From CAYRFQ01 sp964423615 (GTDB lineage: Bacteria > Planctomycetota > Planctomycetia > Gemmatales > Gemmataceae), in the NCBI GenBank assembly GCA_964423615.1, contig CAYRFQ010000066.1:1-42517 (forward strand): a stretch of 42,517 nt of DNA, given 5' to 3'. Within the stretch, counting starts at the first letter, position 1. Each line of letters opens with the position of its first letter. Below, piece after piece: positions 26,301-34,177 of this stretch. The position numbers were made by a program, and so were the translations under genes. The notes under the pieces are model-generated. The model was not told where the DNA came from. It ran no database searches and worked only from the letters and a program-made list of their open reading frames with translations.

Positions 26301-26708
26301 GAGATAGGCTTCCTTGGCGCGAATGGTGTTGATCTCGGGGATGAGATCGCCATTCTTTTTCTCGCGAAACAACGCAATACTGAACGGCTTAAACTTCACT
26401 CGCCCGTCCGTCTCGAAATTAAATCCGTTCGTCGAAAATACGAATCGTTTTTTCCGAACTTCGACTCGAAGGTTCTGTTCCACTTCCGGACAGTCGGGAC
26501 CGAAAGCCACTCGGAGCTTTCGGTCGGCTTCGTAGACGGGAGTCTTCGGCAGTATGATCAGAGGACCATCACCATCGGGCGGATAATAACGCTTCGGCAG
26601 CGGAGGTAGTCCGTCGATACCACCAAGGAAGTACGCGTAGGGCAGATAGAATGCGAGAAAGAGAACGAATCCACCGATCAGGAGCAAGATACGCTTTGGT
26701 GTCCACAC
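23328..26708 (-). CDS. giant LptC/LptA (OstA)-like membrane-anchored protein
   Basis: A 1126-residue protein with one N-terminal membrane anchor (about residues 7-30, ILLLIGGFVLFLAFYLPYAYFL), no other hydrophobic segment, and a long beta-rich, Lys-rich periplasmic part. Several stretches have the LptA/OstA look: LTFTGDAGFIDDAHKQQLHAEKIQVWV, QLQDVLAEGEVRVWQ, SFTGREAYFRGAVVAHQDSAVMKCQNLRV, and the C-terminal FYDQQREVLFLYGLGGNVVLYENAA with RAKRIRYELQTGKFVTDG. LptC is normally about 190 residues and LptA about 185, so this would be several jellyrolls in one chain. The GTG start at 26708 follows GAGGG. It lies just downstream of kdsC and kdsD, the same order as kdsD-kdsC-lptC-lptA, which strengthens the assignment. 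The proposed role is to carry LPS-like lipid across the periplasm. The remote homology is judged by eye. Confidence 0.68.
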   Translation of the reverse strand: MWTPKRILLLIGGFVLFLAFYLPYAYFLGGIDGLPPLPKRYYPPDGDGPLIILPKTPVYEADRKLRVAFGPDCPEVEQNLRVEVRKKRFVFSTNGFNFETDGRVKFKPFSIALFREKKNGDLIPEINTIRAKEAYLQFDRPIRHLADIGNRKIVGAELRGDITIINNRKTPYLHDDIEVFIPNAPLEYNEAKNLITTRSDVKLLDKKSAPHPTKITARGMDIFLTKGFLDQAKQSRKTLSKRGKNSSGVEKIVLRRAVNMHFHIDAKDAFLGGATRPPETAYARVSPPTKEVGKAAALVKPKKSHVAIMTLGSFVYDVSQDKATFESPNGTAKGSDGWLGPPQVTIMRTHEVGIDGQQSHKADELDHEVKNDQLVCDRLELQFRTRRSKHVRPGSSFGAVREIAQAIATCRKDNLVRLAIDNEALDAEGTELIYMAPTKDRGAQTILRGTATRPIRANKDAHKLVAQELRLVANNSQGYGQNAVVQGPGRIDLVDRNNVKQPQYHAVWKHTLVVTKDTIRDPTREKRTYDLLTFTGDAGFIDDAHKQQLHAEKIQVWVEPPERENADELHKQKKHKAVDAPRQQPHKLLAFRSVRINSPDLHVEKCDRLLVHFRRAKSGEVLGGKLPELADAGTSLPKAHTTHRMPPTGTVGIQVGRVSKRPANGQKNAHGDIVEGMPNSANGSYSTDQDGFGTSKRLKTPIHLQAQQVTVEIVRNLRKHQLQDVLAEGEVRVWQAPSSPEKKGVRILGSILRLLHHQGGEVLTVYGDAKKPAELKLDELVLVGPKVTIDQEDNTAKVDGIGAMILPSNTTFEGTRPAEPGAKLTVQWTQDMSFTGREAYFRGAVVAHQDSAVMKCQNLRVSLDRSVSFKEGQEKGKGAKVERIICFKKVYVANVERDLKDPNKKLIRYERLLARELSMNDDQGGLKSQVRASGPGQVILLQHGTVAIGPQARRKPRGQDGPAETNNKSLHRTLVQYEDTLLSYKKDDARYAKFFGNVHVYHGPANHPETPIDASKLKPGEMFLRCGNLTIYSQPTRDKKVKQYLKAENKVRFRTDKIQGQAARMFYDQQREVLFLYGLGGNVVLYENAARGNDRRMIRAKRIRYELQTGKFVTDGVDVFDLNNIN

Positions 26709-26776
26709 AGCCTTACCCTCGAATATTCACGGTCTTGTCTGGCCGGATGAACCGGCTCCGATCAGTGTTTTCTTTA

Positions 26777-26810
26777 CGGTTTGTCTCCGACAGGTCGTCG
26801 CCAAACCTTT
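26777..26810 (-). repeat. dispersed repeat copy 2 (core GGCGACGACCTGTCGGAGAC)
   Basis: Read on the minus strand, this intergenic sequence is AAAGGTTT + GGCGACGACCTGTCGGAGAC + AAACCG, the same as 8568-8603 apart from one-base differences in the T and A runs. Here it is non-coding, upstream of the LptC/A-like gene. Confidence 0.75.
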
Positions 26811-26845
26811 TTAGCGGGCGAATCGGCATGAATCTTCTTGAACGA

Positions 26846-26876
26846 TGCCGGGTGCGACAAGCGTAGCGCTGGCATT
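26846..26876. repeat. hairpin repeat with ACAAGCGTAGC core
   Basis: ATGCC and GGCAT bracket a segment containing GACAAGCGTAGCGCTGG. The core ACAAGCGYAGC occurs again in hairpins at 42288-42318 (opposite strand) and about 42329-42368, with different stems but the core kept on the 5' side. It is probably a dispersed structured repeat. Confidence 0.55.
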
Positions 26877-26973
26877 CCACACGATAGAATTCCTGGCCCA
26901 CGCGCTTGTCAGACCCTACGCACCTCCTGAGAGGCCATCTCCATTTCGCTCGTACAAGACTATTCCTCGAAGT

Positions 26974-27543
26974 TCAATCCACTGGCATCAACTTCTGCGA
27001 ATCGTAGCCCGCGACGACCTCGGCCCATTTCCCTTGACTCTTTAGGAGTAACTCAACGACCTCTCGCACAGCACCACGTCCTCCAGGTGTTCGGGTGACG
27101 TAGTGGGCTCGGGTAGCAACGTCGGTACAGGCGTCGGCAACAGCGATGGACAACCCACAATTGTTCATGACCGGTAAGTCGGGCACGTCATCTCCCACGA
27201 AGCAGACGGCTTCCGGCTTGACAGAGAGTTCGACCAGTATTTCGCGAAAGACTTGCAACTTGTCCTTCACTCCCTGGCGTATGACCTTGATGCCCAGTTC
27301 TGCTCCCCGAATCTCGACGACACGAGATTGACGTCCCGTGATGATGCCGGTTGACTTCCCTGCGTTGTGCCACAATTTGAGACCCGACCCGTCGCGAACG
27401 TGATACTTCTTGATTTCGACGTCGTTGTCGGCATACACAATTGTGCCATCGGTCAATACGCCATCGACGTCCAGTAACAACAATTCAATCCCCTGGTAAA
27501 GTTGACCAAGGGGTTTCGATTCTGTCGATTGGTTGGGGTGCAC
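26974..27543 (-). CDS. kdsC: 3-deoxy-D-manno-octulosonate 8-phosphate phosphatase (KdsC-like, HAD-IIIA)
   Basis: A 189-residue HAD hydrolase of the right length for KdsC. Motif I is LLLDVDGVLTDGTIVY (nucleophile and general acid Asp, residues about 24 and 26), followed by the glycine-serine/threonine motif ITGRQS and the metal-binding GDDVPDLPVM late in the chain. The C-terminal tail with TRTPGGRGAVREVVELLL is typical of KdsC. It releases phosphate from Kdo 8-phosphate, giving Kdo for lipopolysaccharide. The start codon is GTG at 27543 with only a weak ribosome-binding site. It follows kdsD (128 bases apart) in what looks like one operon. The C-terminal extension after FLLKSQ-type residues is short. 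Confidence 0.88.
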   Translation of the reverse strand: MHPNQSTESKPLGQLYQGIELLLLDVDGVLTDGTIVYADNDVEIKKYHVRDGSGLKLWHNAGKSTGIITGRQSRVVEIRGAELGIKVIRQGVKDKLQVFREILVELSVKPEAVCFVGDDVPDLPVMNNCGLSIAVADACTDVATRAHYVTRTPGGRGAVREVVELLLKSQGKWAEVVAGYDSQKLMPVD

Positions 27544-27671
27544 TGTTTGTTACCGTATGTTTTGGGGGGCCGTCAGGGTTGAATCGTCGGGCTCGCCGAC
27601 AGCAACCCGAAACACAAGCTCCGGTCGGCATCGACCCAACTCCTTCTGGCAAAATGACCTCTCGTTTTCGG

Positions 27672-28712
27672 TCATGCCACAAGCGCGATCTCCTCGGCTT
27701 CTTCCTTTGAGACTAAGCCGATCAAGTCCGTGATATCGATTAGGCCAAGTGGATGATTTCGCGAGTCCACGACCGGTAGTTCGCTGATCTTACGGTTGCG
27801 GATGATATCGAGGGCGTCGGCCAGGAGCGTTCCTTGTTGGACCGTCGTGGGGGATAGGGTCATGACTTTCCGAATCGGACGATCGAGAGCAGTATCGAGA
27901 CGCCGCTCGAAGAGGCGAGCCAAATCGCTATCGGTAAAAATCCCGCTCAGCTGTCCCTGTTCATTGGTCACCATGACGGCACCCGTCCGTCGACCACATC
28001 CTACTTTCTTCGCAAAGATCTCTCGAACTGTTTGATTTTCACGCGCTAGTCGCAGTTCGGGACCGCTTCGCATGGCTTCTTCGACTTTCAGAAGTTTTCG
28101 CCCGAGGCTTCCTGCTGGATGATACTGTGCGAAATCTTCCTTGGTGAATTGTCTTCGTTCCATCAAGACGAACGCGAGTGCGTCTCCGACGGCGATCATG
28201 GCCGTCGTGCTTGTGCTCGGCGCGAGCTTCAACGGGCAAACTTCGTCAAGCGGTCCGATGATCAACGCGGCGTCCGCTTGGGTCGCGAGAGAACTGTTGC
28301 CGTTGCCCGTCAAGCCGATGATCGCGTTTGCCATCTTTCGCAGAGACGGAATCAAGCGAACGATTTCTTCGCTTTCTCCACTGTGCGAGAGGGCCAACAC
28401 GACGTCATCGGGATGGACCATGCCAAGATCGCCGTGCACGGCCCGTGTCGAGTCCAACACATACGACCGTGTTCCCGTGGAATTTAAGGTCCCGGCAATT
28501 TTTTGACCGACGTCGGCTGATTTACCCGTCCCAGTCACAGCGACTCGTCCGGCACAGTTGTAGAGAAGGTCGACGGCCTTGAGAAAAGAAAGATCGAGAC
28601 GATTAGCGACTTCGCGTAGAGCCCCTGCCTCGGCACGTATGACTTCTCGCGCATAGTTGAGCTGATCGAATTCGCTCCGGAGGCTAGCCGGATCGTGATA
28701 CTGTAGTGTCAT
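27672..28712 (-). CDS. kdsD: D-arabinose 5-phosphate isomerase (KpsF/GutQ family)
   Basis: A 346-residue protein with an N-terminal SIS domain (about residues 45-180: VAVTGTGKSADVGQKIAGTLNSTGTRS and ALSHSGESEEIVRLI), the family signature FAQYHPAGSLGRKLL near residue 198, and a C-terminal pair of CBS domains (about 215-340). This is the architecture of KdsD/KpsF/GutQ, which convert ribulose 5-phosphate to arabinose 5-phosphate, the first step to Kdo. The ATG at 28712 follows AAGGAT. With kdsC it shows that the organism makes Kdo; a Kdo 8-phosphate synthase or Kdo transferase is not in this window. Confidence 0.92.
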   Translation of the reverse strand: MTLQYHDPASLRSEFDQLNYAREVIRAEAGALREVANRLDLSFLKAVDLLYNCAGRVAVTGTGKSADVGQKIAGTLNSTGTRSYVLDSTRAVHGDLGMVHPDDVVLALSHSGESEEIVRLIPSLRKMANAIIGLTGNGNSSLATQADAALIIGPLDEVCPLKLAPSTSTTAMIAVGDALAFVLMERRQFTKEDFAQYHPAGSLGRKLLKVEEAMRSGPELRLARENQTVREIFAKKVGCGRRTGAVMVTNEQGQLSGIFTDSDLARLFERRLDTALDRPIRKVMTLSPTTVQQGTLLADALDIIRNRKISELPVVDSRNHPLGLIDITDLIGLVSKEEAEEIALVA

Positions 28713-28992
28713 GATGTGGCATCCTTGCCAATGAGAATCATCGGACAGGCGATATATAACGGCGTTGCTCAGAATTTCAATCGCACTCTGGATTTGGAAT
28801 TGTCGAGGGGCACGCTCGGAACGGCAAAAGGGAAAGCGAAATTTCTATGTGGTCACTTGTCAGGGTAGTGCCACTTGTAGGCTGCGCCCGTCGTTGGAAG
28901 AATGATCCGAGTACGCTCTACAACAATGCCTTTTCCTACATTTCGCGTCCCCGCATCCTTACTTACTTTCCCGCAATCACCACGATTTCTCA

Positions 28993-29691
28993 TCACGCCG
29001 CTCGAACGGTCGTGGGTGGACTTTTCTTACCTCGCTGCGGATTCCCAGACGCCCACTCTTCAGCGATTCGAGTCGTTTCCAACATCCTTTGTTCGACCAG
29101 ATCCCGATAGCGTTCGAGCGTCTCGCGGTTCATCTTCTTAGGGATGTGGATTGGTTCACCTGCGACACCGTACGCCGTACTCCAAGGCCGAGGTAGCGCA
29201 AAACGGTCCCAACTCTTGGCTCGCCACGCCGACGAGTAACCCACGCCGACCGGCACAATGGGCAAACCGGTGATACTTGCCAAAAACACCAATCCAAGCT
29301 GTACTTTTCGGCGAGGCCCACGCGGTCCGTCGGGAGTGACCATCAAGTGTGAGCGAGAACTGATCGAGATGAGTTGCATCAACGCTTTCGTCCCACCTCG
29401 TGTGGTGGAACCTCGTACAACACCGAATCCGAGATGATGGCATGCCCGAGCGATCATTTCACCGTCAGCGTGGTGGCTGATCAAGATGTAAATCTTCGTG
29501 CGAGTGAGGGTCGGATACAAAATCGATTCGTGCCAGAACGCATAAAGGAAACGTTCTTTTTTGGGATCGGTTGGGTGTGGAGTTCCATCCGGGAGGTAGG
29601 TACGGTAGCGTAAGGTTGACATCCAGAGACGAATGGCCAACGCGGCGAGGAATCCAATCAAACGAATGAGCCACGGATGACGAATTTTCAT
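28993..29691 (-). CDS. DUF374 lysophospholipid acyltransferase-like protein
   Basis: A 232-residue protein with a hydrophobic N-terminal segment (WLIRLIGFLAALAIRLWMSTL). The DUF374 hallmarks are YAFWHESILYPTL (WH motif, acyltransferase catalytic His) and MVTPDGPRGPRRKVQLG about residues 120-136, plus GVVRGSTTRGG and GLPIVPVGVGY. DUF374 proteins are usually encoded beside Kdo transferase or LPS genes and probably transfer an acyl chain to a lipid A-like molecule. ATG at 29691 with AAGGA upstream is chosen over an earlier in-frame start at 29724. It lies upstream of kdsD on the same strand, separated by 280 bases in which I see no gene. Confidence 0.88.
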   Translation of the reverse strand: MKIRHPWLIRLIGFLAALAIRLWMSTLRYRTYLPDGTPHPTDPKKERFLYAFWHESILYPTLTRTKIYILISHHADGEMIARACHHLGFGVVRGSTTRGGTKALMQLISISSRSHLMVTPDGPRGPRRKVQLGLVFLASITGLPIVPVGVGYSSAWRAKSWDRFALPRPWSTAYGVAGEPIHIPKKMNRETLERYRDLVEQRMLETTRIAEEWASGNPQRGKKSPPTTVRAA

Positions 29692-30104
29692 CGATTCGCT
29701 TCCTTGTGAACAGGAAGGTGTCACTTTGCGAATCGCCGTTGTACCAATTTTCCAGGAGTGGAGCCAGACCGGTCGAAGAGTCTTACCAGGAAAGACCGGA
29801 GAGATACGGAACTCGAATTCTACGGCCCACGTTGCTTCTGAATCGCGAATTCGAAACCGTCAGCTTTGTTTGGTTTGTTCGTCCGAGCGTCCTTGTCCCT
29901 TCGTTCCCTGTTCGTTCTTGCTCCAACAGGTCGTCGCAATGACTCCGGAGTAGGACTTGGAAAACTCTTGGACGTTCTCGTAAAGTCCCTCCCCCCGTTT
30001 GTGGGGAGAGGCAAATTGGAGCGAAGAAGGATGCCCAGTGGGTGAGGGCTTCGGAACGGAGGGTTCGAAGTGCATGCCACGCGATTTGCAGAGGGGGACG
30101 AAGT
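29692..30104. other. intergenic stretch holding repeat-like sequence
   Basis: No gene was recognised. Bases 29919-29940 (CTCCAACAGGTCGTCGCAA inside) resemble a degenerate copy of the dispersed repeat found at 8568 and 26777. Bases about 29985-30060 (CCCTCCCCCCGTTTGTGGGG..., ending GGGTGAGGG) look like a common dispersed intergenic repeat of the CCTCTCCCC type. Both calls rest on sequence likeness only. Confidence 0.45.
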
Positions 30105-31145
30105 TTAGGACTTCGGAGCGGCCGTGATATTTCCGTCCTGACTCACGTAGAGTCTCAGGCCCAGATTCACTTCGTCGAAAACTTCGATACCGAACGTTCT
30201 GGTCTTATCGGTGAAGTTCAATTCGCCTGCTTGACGGCACTGGAGGTTCAAGCCGTGGTTGAAGGAAGCGTCTTTCGGCTCTTTCGTGGGCGCTTCGAAC
30301 CCTTTACCGGCTTCCGGGACGACGGTGATACTTCCGTTTTCGGAGAGGACGATCAAGTTATCGTTGTTGTTGTCTCGAAAAATTTCGACCCCGATGACCT
30401 GGGTCTTGGGAGTGAACTCGGGCTCATTGGCTTTGCGGCATTTCAGGTCTTGACCGTGGAGCCACGAAGGGCTTTTTTCGCTCGATTTGGGAGTGCCGGA
30501 CACCGGGACGACCGAAATCGCGCTGTTTTCACAGACGTACACAAGGTTCCCACCGTTGGGGTCATAATAAACTTCGATGCCGTAGTCGATGGTGTTGTCT
30601 TTGGCCCAGGATTCGTTCCCACCCTTTCGGACCTTCAAATCAACGCTGTGGAGCCATACAGGTGCTTTGTTCATGCCGTCTTTCGGAGCCCTTCCTGAGG
30701 CGACGGCGAACCGGCCTTCTTGGGTGACATAGACCCAGTGCTTGCTCACGTTGTCGTAAAATACTTCAAGGCCATACGTTTTTGTTTTTTCTGTGAATTC
30801 GATTTCCCCTGCCTTCCGGGCCTTGAGGTCAAGTCCCACGGTCCACTTGGGAGCTTTGGCGTCGGTGATGGGGGGTGTGACGCCCAAACTCGGGGCTGTT
30901 CCAATGTCTCCGGTTTGGTTGACGTACACGCCATAGCCGTTGTTCATGTCCTTGAACACTTCGAAACCAAACTTCTTGGTGTCTTTGGTAAAGTCGGCTT
31001 CGCCAAACTTACGGCAAGACAAGTCGAAGGCGTAGACCCAAACGGGATCTTTCGTTTCGGGCTGGGCATACGTGGCCGAGCAATTGAGCGCCAGGACAAG
31101 GAAACACGCCGCGCCCGATAGTTTCCAACAAATGCTTCGATACAT
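30105..31145 (-). CDS. secreted protein made of five tandem repeats of about 60-67 residues
   Basis: A 346-residue protein: a signal peptide (WKLSGAACFLVLALNCSATYAQ, probable cleavage after AYA/AQ), then five repeats and nothing else. The repeat consensus is K.P.W.hg.DLkcRk.ge.eFt.kT..yGiEVf.D.n....vYv.e.G.i.v.P. The conserved marks are DL.(C/A/V)RK, FT..T, G.EVF.D and YV..(D/N/E)G. A tandem of small beta-structures, possibly a propeller or solenoid, is plausible. I do not recognise a named family. ATG at 31145 follows GAGG five bases upstream and gives a proper signal peptide. It appears monocistronic. A binding or structural role in the periplasm or on the surface is inferred from the form alone. 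Confidence 0.8.
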   Translation of the reverse strand: MYRSICWKLSGAACFLVLALNCSATYAQPETKDPVWVYAFDLSCRKFGEADFTKDTKKFGFEVFKDMNNGYGVYVNQTGDIGTAPSLGVTPPITDAKAPKWTVGLDLKARKAGEIEFTEKTKTYGLEVFYDNVSKHWVYVTQEGRFAVASGRAPKDGMNKAPVWLHSVDLKVRKGGNESWAKDNTIDYGIEVYYDPNGGNLVYVCENSAISVVPVSGTPKSSEKSPSWLHGQDLKCRKANEPEFTPKTQVIGVEIFRDNNNDNLIVLSENGSITVVPEAGKGFEAPTKEPKDASFNHGLNLQCRQAGELNFTDKTRTFGIEVFDEVNLGLRLYVSQDGNITAAPKS

Positions 31146-31430
31146 GTGAACCTCGACAGTTATGGAGGGACGGAAGGATGGCTTCAAAATAGACGAATTC
31201 TCTCTCTCAATTTAACTGTCTTAATGAGACGGGCACCGGAGGGCAAGGCAAATACACGAAATGAACGGATGTCCGCAATAGTTGTTTTGGAGGGTGTACT
31301 TATCGAGTTCTCTCTGGCAACGCTGGCGCATCATCTTACTTTGTGGGAGGACATCTTCAGCCAAGAGCCCAAAGCCAAAAGAGTAGTCTCTTGACTCTGG
31401 ATCTGTTGACCTGGACTTCTCTGACGGCGC

Positions 31431-32333
31431 TCAAGAAGGCAGCTCCGCCCAATCGCGAGGCTTCAAGAACTCATACAGTTCGGCTTCAGGAGTTCCGGCT
31501 GCGGGATGGTAATCGTAGAGGTATCGAACGACCGGAGGCAACGACATCAAGATGGATTCGATCCGGCCACCTGTCTTCAGTCCGAAAACCGTCCCGCGGT
31601 CGTAGATCAAGTTGAACTCAACATACCGACCACGACGGAATTCTTGGAAAGCCCGATGTTCGTCCGTGTACGGTTCGTCTTTACGTCGTTCGCCGATGGG
31701 AATATAGGATTCCAGAAATGCGTCTCCGGCTTCCTGAACGAACGAGAAGATGTCGTCGAGGTTGCCTTGGAGATAATCGAAGAAAATGCCGCCGACACCA
31801 CGAGGTTCATTCCGGTGCTTCAAGAAAAAGTACTCGTCGCACCACTCCTTGAACTTCGTATACTCGGCAACTGTGGGATGGTTTTCGCAGACTCGCTTCC
31901 ACACTTTGTGGAAATGAATGACGTCTTCACGCCAAGGATAGTACGGCGTCAGGTCGGCACCTCCACCAAACCACGCTTGTTCGCCTTTGGTCAAAAATCG
32001 AAAGTTCGCGTGGACTGTCGGAACCTTGGGGTTGCGTGGGTGCAACACGAGCGAAATCCCTGTTGCTGTGAACTTCTGTCCTTCACCCGGAACCGACGAC
32101 GCAAATTCTTCAGACATCTCTCCAAAGACTTCGGAAAAATTGACGCCACCCTTCTCAAGGAATGGACCATCAATCATCACACGAGTTCGCCCGCCTCCTC
32201 CGCCTTCACGATCCCACGTATCTTCGTGGAATTGTTTGACTCCATCGAGTCGTGTGAGGGCATTACAAATTCGGTCTTGGAGATCGCGAAAATAGTCCAC
32301 GCACTGACGATGCATCGTCTCTGAAGTAGTCAT
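31431..32333 (-). CDS. hemF: oxygen-dependent coproporphyrinogen III oxidase
   Basis: A 300-residue protein, the same length as E. coli HemF. The conserved blocks are FHEDTWDREGGGGGRTRVM, GISLVLHPRNPKVPTVHANFRF, AWFGGGADLTPYYPWREDVIHFHKVWK, HRNEPRGVGGIFFDYL, and YVEFNLIYDRGTVFGLKTGGRIESILMSLPP, which is the highly conserved C-terminal signature. It oxidatively decarboxylates two propionates of coproporphyrinogen III to protoporphyrinogen IX in aerobic haem synthesis. ATG at 32333 (MTTSETMHR) is chosen over an upstream in-frame start at 32459 because it matches the family's N-terminus, although the ribosome-binding site is weak. A perfect 12-base palindrome (GGCGGGCCCGCC, 32415-32426) lies 82 bases upstream. 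Confidence 0.96.
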   Translation of the reverse strand: MTTSETMHRQCVDYFRDLQDRICNALTRLDGVKQFHEDTWDREGGGGGRTRVMIDGPFLEKGGVNFSEVFGEMSEEFASSVPGEGQKFTATGISLVLHPRNPKVPTVHANFRFLTKGEQAWFGGGADLTPYYPWREDVIHFHKVWKRVCENHPTVAEYTKFKEWCDEYFFLKHRNEPRGVGGIFFDYLQGNLDDIFSFVQEAGDAFLESYIPIGERRKDEPYTDEHRAFQEFRRGRYVEFNLIYDRGTVFGLKTGGRIESILMSLPPVVRYLYDYHPAAGTPEAELYEFLKPRDWAELPS

Positions 32334-32525
32334 GGGGCAGGCTCGACTTAAGCGGAACGTAGTGACGTAATCTGTGGAGAGTCTCAGACCTGAGGGGCTA
32401 AGATTGTTTGGTGCGGCGGGCCCGCCATCTCTCATCGGCCAGTTCTTGCGGCGGGCCAAGGCTTACCCTGCGACAGAAACCTCCGGTCTTGCACCAGACC
32501 CGCGCAGATTCTCATTACAGTTGTT

Positions 32526-33005
32526 TTATCGACGAAGTGCTCCGATGTCATCTACAGGCCCAGGTTCCATTGACCTTCTCGAATCGGCACTCGGGGATAA
32601 ACTCGATCCAGAACTTTCGACTCGGTCCATTTCTGCTTCGAGTTGGTCCGTTTTCAGGTGGACGTTCGATTTGGTGATCGAATCGGGATCGATCGGACCG
32701 TTCCGTCGCCAATGCAACCCTAGCCCGGTTCCGTTAGCAGGCATTTGTTGTCGGCGAGGTGGAGTACCTCGGACATAACTTTTCTTCGAAGTCGTGTCTT
32801 GGGCAGTCGAGGACGATTTCGCGGTCGTGTCTCGAGTACCTGGGGAAGTTGATTTTGGAGGCGTCTTCGGTGGGATCGGGGGAGCCGTGCCTTTTTGGCT
32901 CGCTGTTAGCGCGAGGTTTTCATCGGGAAAAAGTGAGCCCGTTGACCACACACAGCCCGAACACACTAATGGTGCGATTACTGACAGCGCAAGAAAGTAT
33001 TTCAT
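32526..33005 (-). CDS. hypothetical lipoprotein
   Basis: A 159-residue protein with a lipoprotein signal peptide (MKYFLALSVIAPLVCSGCVW, lipobox VCSGC, lipidated Cys at residue 18). The rest is Ser/Thr/Pro/Lys-rich and low-complexity (PPIPPKTPPKSTSPGTRDTTAKSS...), with a short charged end. No known domain. AAGGAAC before the ATG supports the start. It is 33 bases downstream of another small exported-protein gene on the same strand, so the two are probably co-expressed and work together at the envelope. Confidence 0.75.
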   Translation of the reverse strand: MKYFLALSVIAPLVCSGCVWSTGSLFPDENLALTASQKGTAPPIPPKTPPKSTSPGTRDTTAKSSSTAQDTTSKKSYVRGTPPRRQQMPANGTGLGLHWRRNGPIDPDSITKSNVHLKTDQLEAEMDRVESSGSSLSPSADSRRSMEPGPVDDIGALRR

Positions 33006-33038
33006 GATCGTTCCTTTCTGGTCCGGAAGTTGGGGTCG

Positions 33039-33557
33039 TTAGCGGCGCTTAGTTCCTGCGGGGCTCGAGTGATCGCCATCGGTGAAAGAAGCGGGCCACC
33101 CAGACTCACCGTTTCGAGGGGGAGAGTTACTTCCACTCGGAGGAGAACCGACTGGAATGTTCGAAGTACGCTCCATGTAAATTCGCCAGGCCCGTTGGTC
33201 CAACATTTCGACTCGTTGGAGAAGTTTCGTGTCTCCAAGTTGTTCGGCGATTTCGCGAATTTTCATGCAGCAAGCTACTCGACGTTCCCACGCCTTTCGC
33301 TCTCGGGCCTCGACGATTCCGGCGAACATGGTCCGGCGCATTTCCGGAGTCATTTCCTTGCCTTTTGGTTGTTTCTTCACAGCTTCAGAGTTTTCACTTG
33401 TCTTGGACTTGTCTCGTTGGAATGGGTTGAGCCTGCCGAACCAACTGGAGGGATTCGCGGTTTTGGCACTCTTCGTACCCTCTTGAGCACGAACCCAGCC
33501 ACCAGGCCCGATGGCCAAGACGACCACGGTTAAGGCAAGGACTACCTGTTTGCGCAT
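33039..33557 (-). CDS. hypothetical exported protein
   Basis: A 172-residue protein with a cleavable signal peptide (MRKQVVLALTVVVLAIGPGGWVRAQ, probable cleavage after VRA). The middle is helical and charged (TPEMRRTMFAGIVEARERKAWERRVACCMKIREIAEQL...), and the tail is Pro/Ser/Gly-rich. No family was recognised. ATG at 33557 is chosen over an earlier in-frame start at 33578 because GGGGGAA stands just before it and it opens directly into the signal peptide. It precedes the lipoprotein gene. Confidence 0.72.
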   Translation of the reverse strand: MRKQVVLALTVVVLAIGPGGWVRAQEGTKSAKTANPSSWFGRLNPFQRDKSKTSENSEAVKKQPKGKEMTPEMRRTMFAGIVEARERKAWERRVACCMKIREIAEQLGDTKLLQRVEMLDQRAWRIYMERTSNIPVGSPPSGSNSPPRNGESGWPASFTDGDHSSPAGTKRR

Positions 33558-34177
33558 GAGACTTCCCCCGAATGACAACCCACGAATCGGACGTCGCCGG
33601 TTATCGGATAACCGAGTTTTTGCCCGAGTTCATGTGTGGTCGATGAACAACCTCAATGAAACCCGGCAATAGGCCGCACGCCCCAACGAAAAACCTCAGT
33701 TGGGCGTGGGCGCTTTTGTGGTTGTGAGAATGAGAGGTCCGTCTATGCCAAATTCGGGGGAGGATGTCTAGACGGATTTTCGGTGGAAAGTGCCTTTGGA
33801 TTTTGAAAAAGTAAGTAGGGACACCCGAACGTGAAACGTATTGCTGTCCGATTATTGCGTAGGGCGTCACCAGCTTGAGCGCGAGCGGAAGCAAAGGTAC
33901 ACCAACAAAGAAAAAGTGTATGCCATCGCCGCCTCAGCTTGGCTGTCAAGAGCTTGGTCTAGTAGTCGGTCTTGTTGGTGTTGGCAACGCATCCTGGGTG
34001 AGCCATGTGGACTGACCATCCGAACTGGTGTACCATCAGGGCAAAAAAAGCTTTCCTCCTATCTACAAGAAAGCCGAACACCAGAAATGGACTGTTATTT
34101 ATTTTGTCTTCCGAGTGTGCCCGCAACTTTTCTCGCGCAATTCCTTAATCAGAGCATGACCGCGACGGGAGCCCCCT
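33558..34177. other. intergenic divergent region before the kinase gene
   Basis: About 620 bases contain no supported gene. One strong hairpin lies at 33677-33708 (CACGCCCCAAC pairs with GTTGGGCGTG with one bulged C, 11-base loop). The bases 33868-33895 (GAGCGCGAGCGGAAGC) are repeat-like. The promoters of the exported-protein gene and the kinase gene must be here; I cannot place them. Confidence 0.45.
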
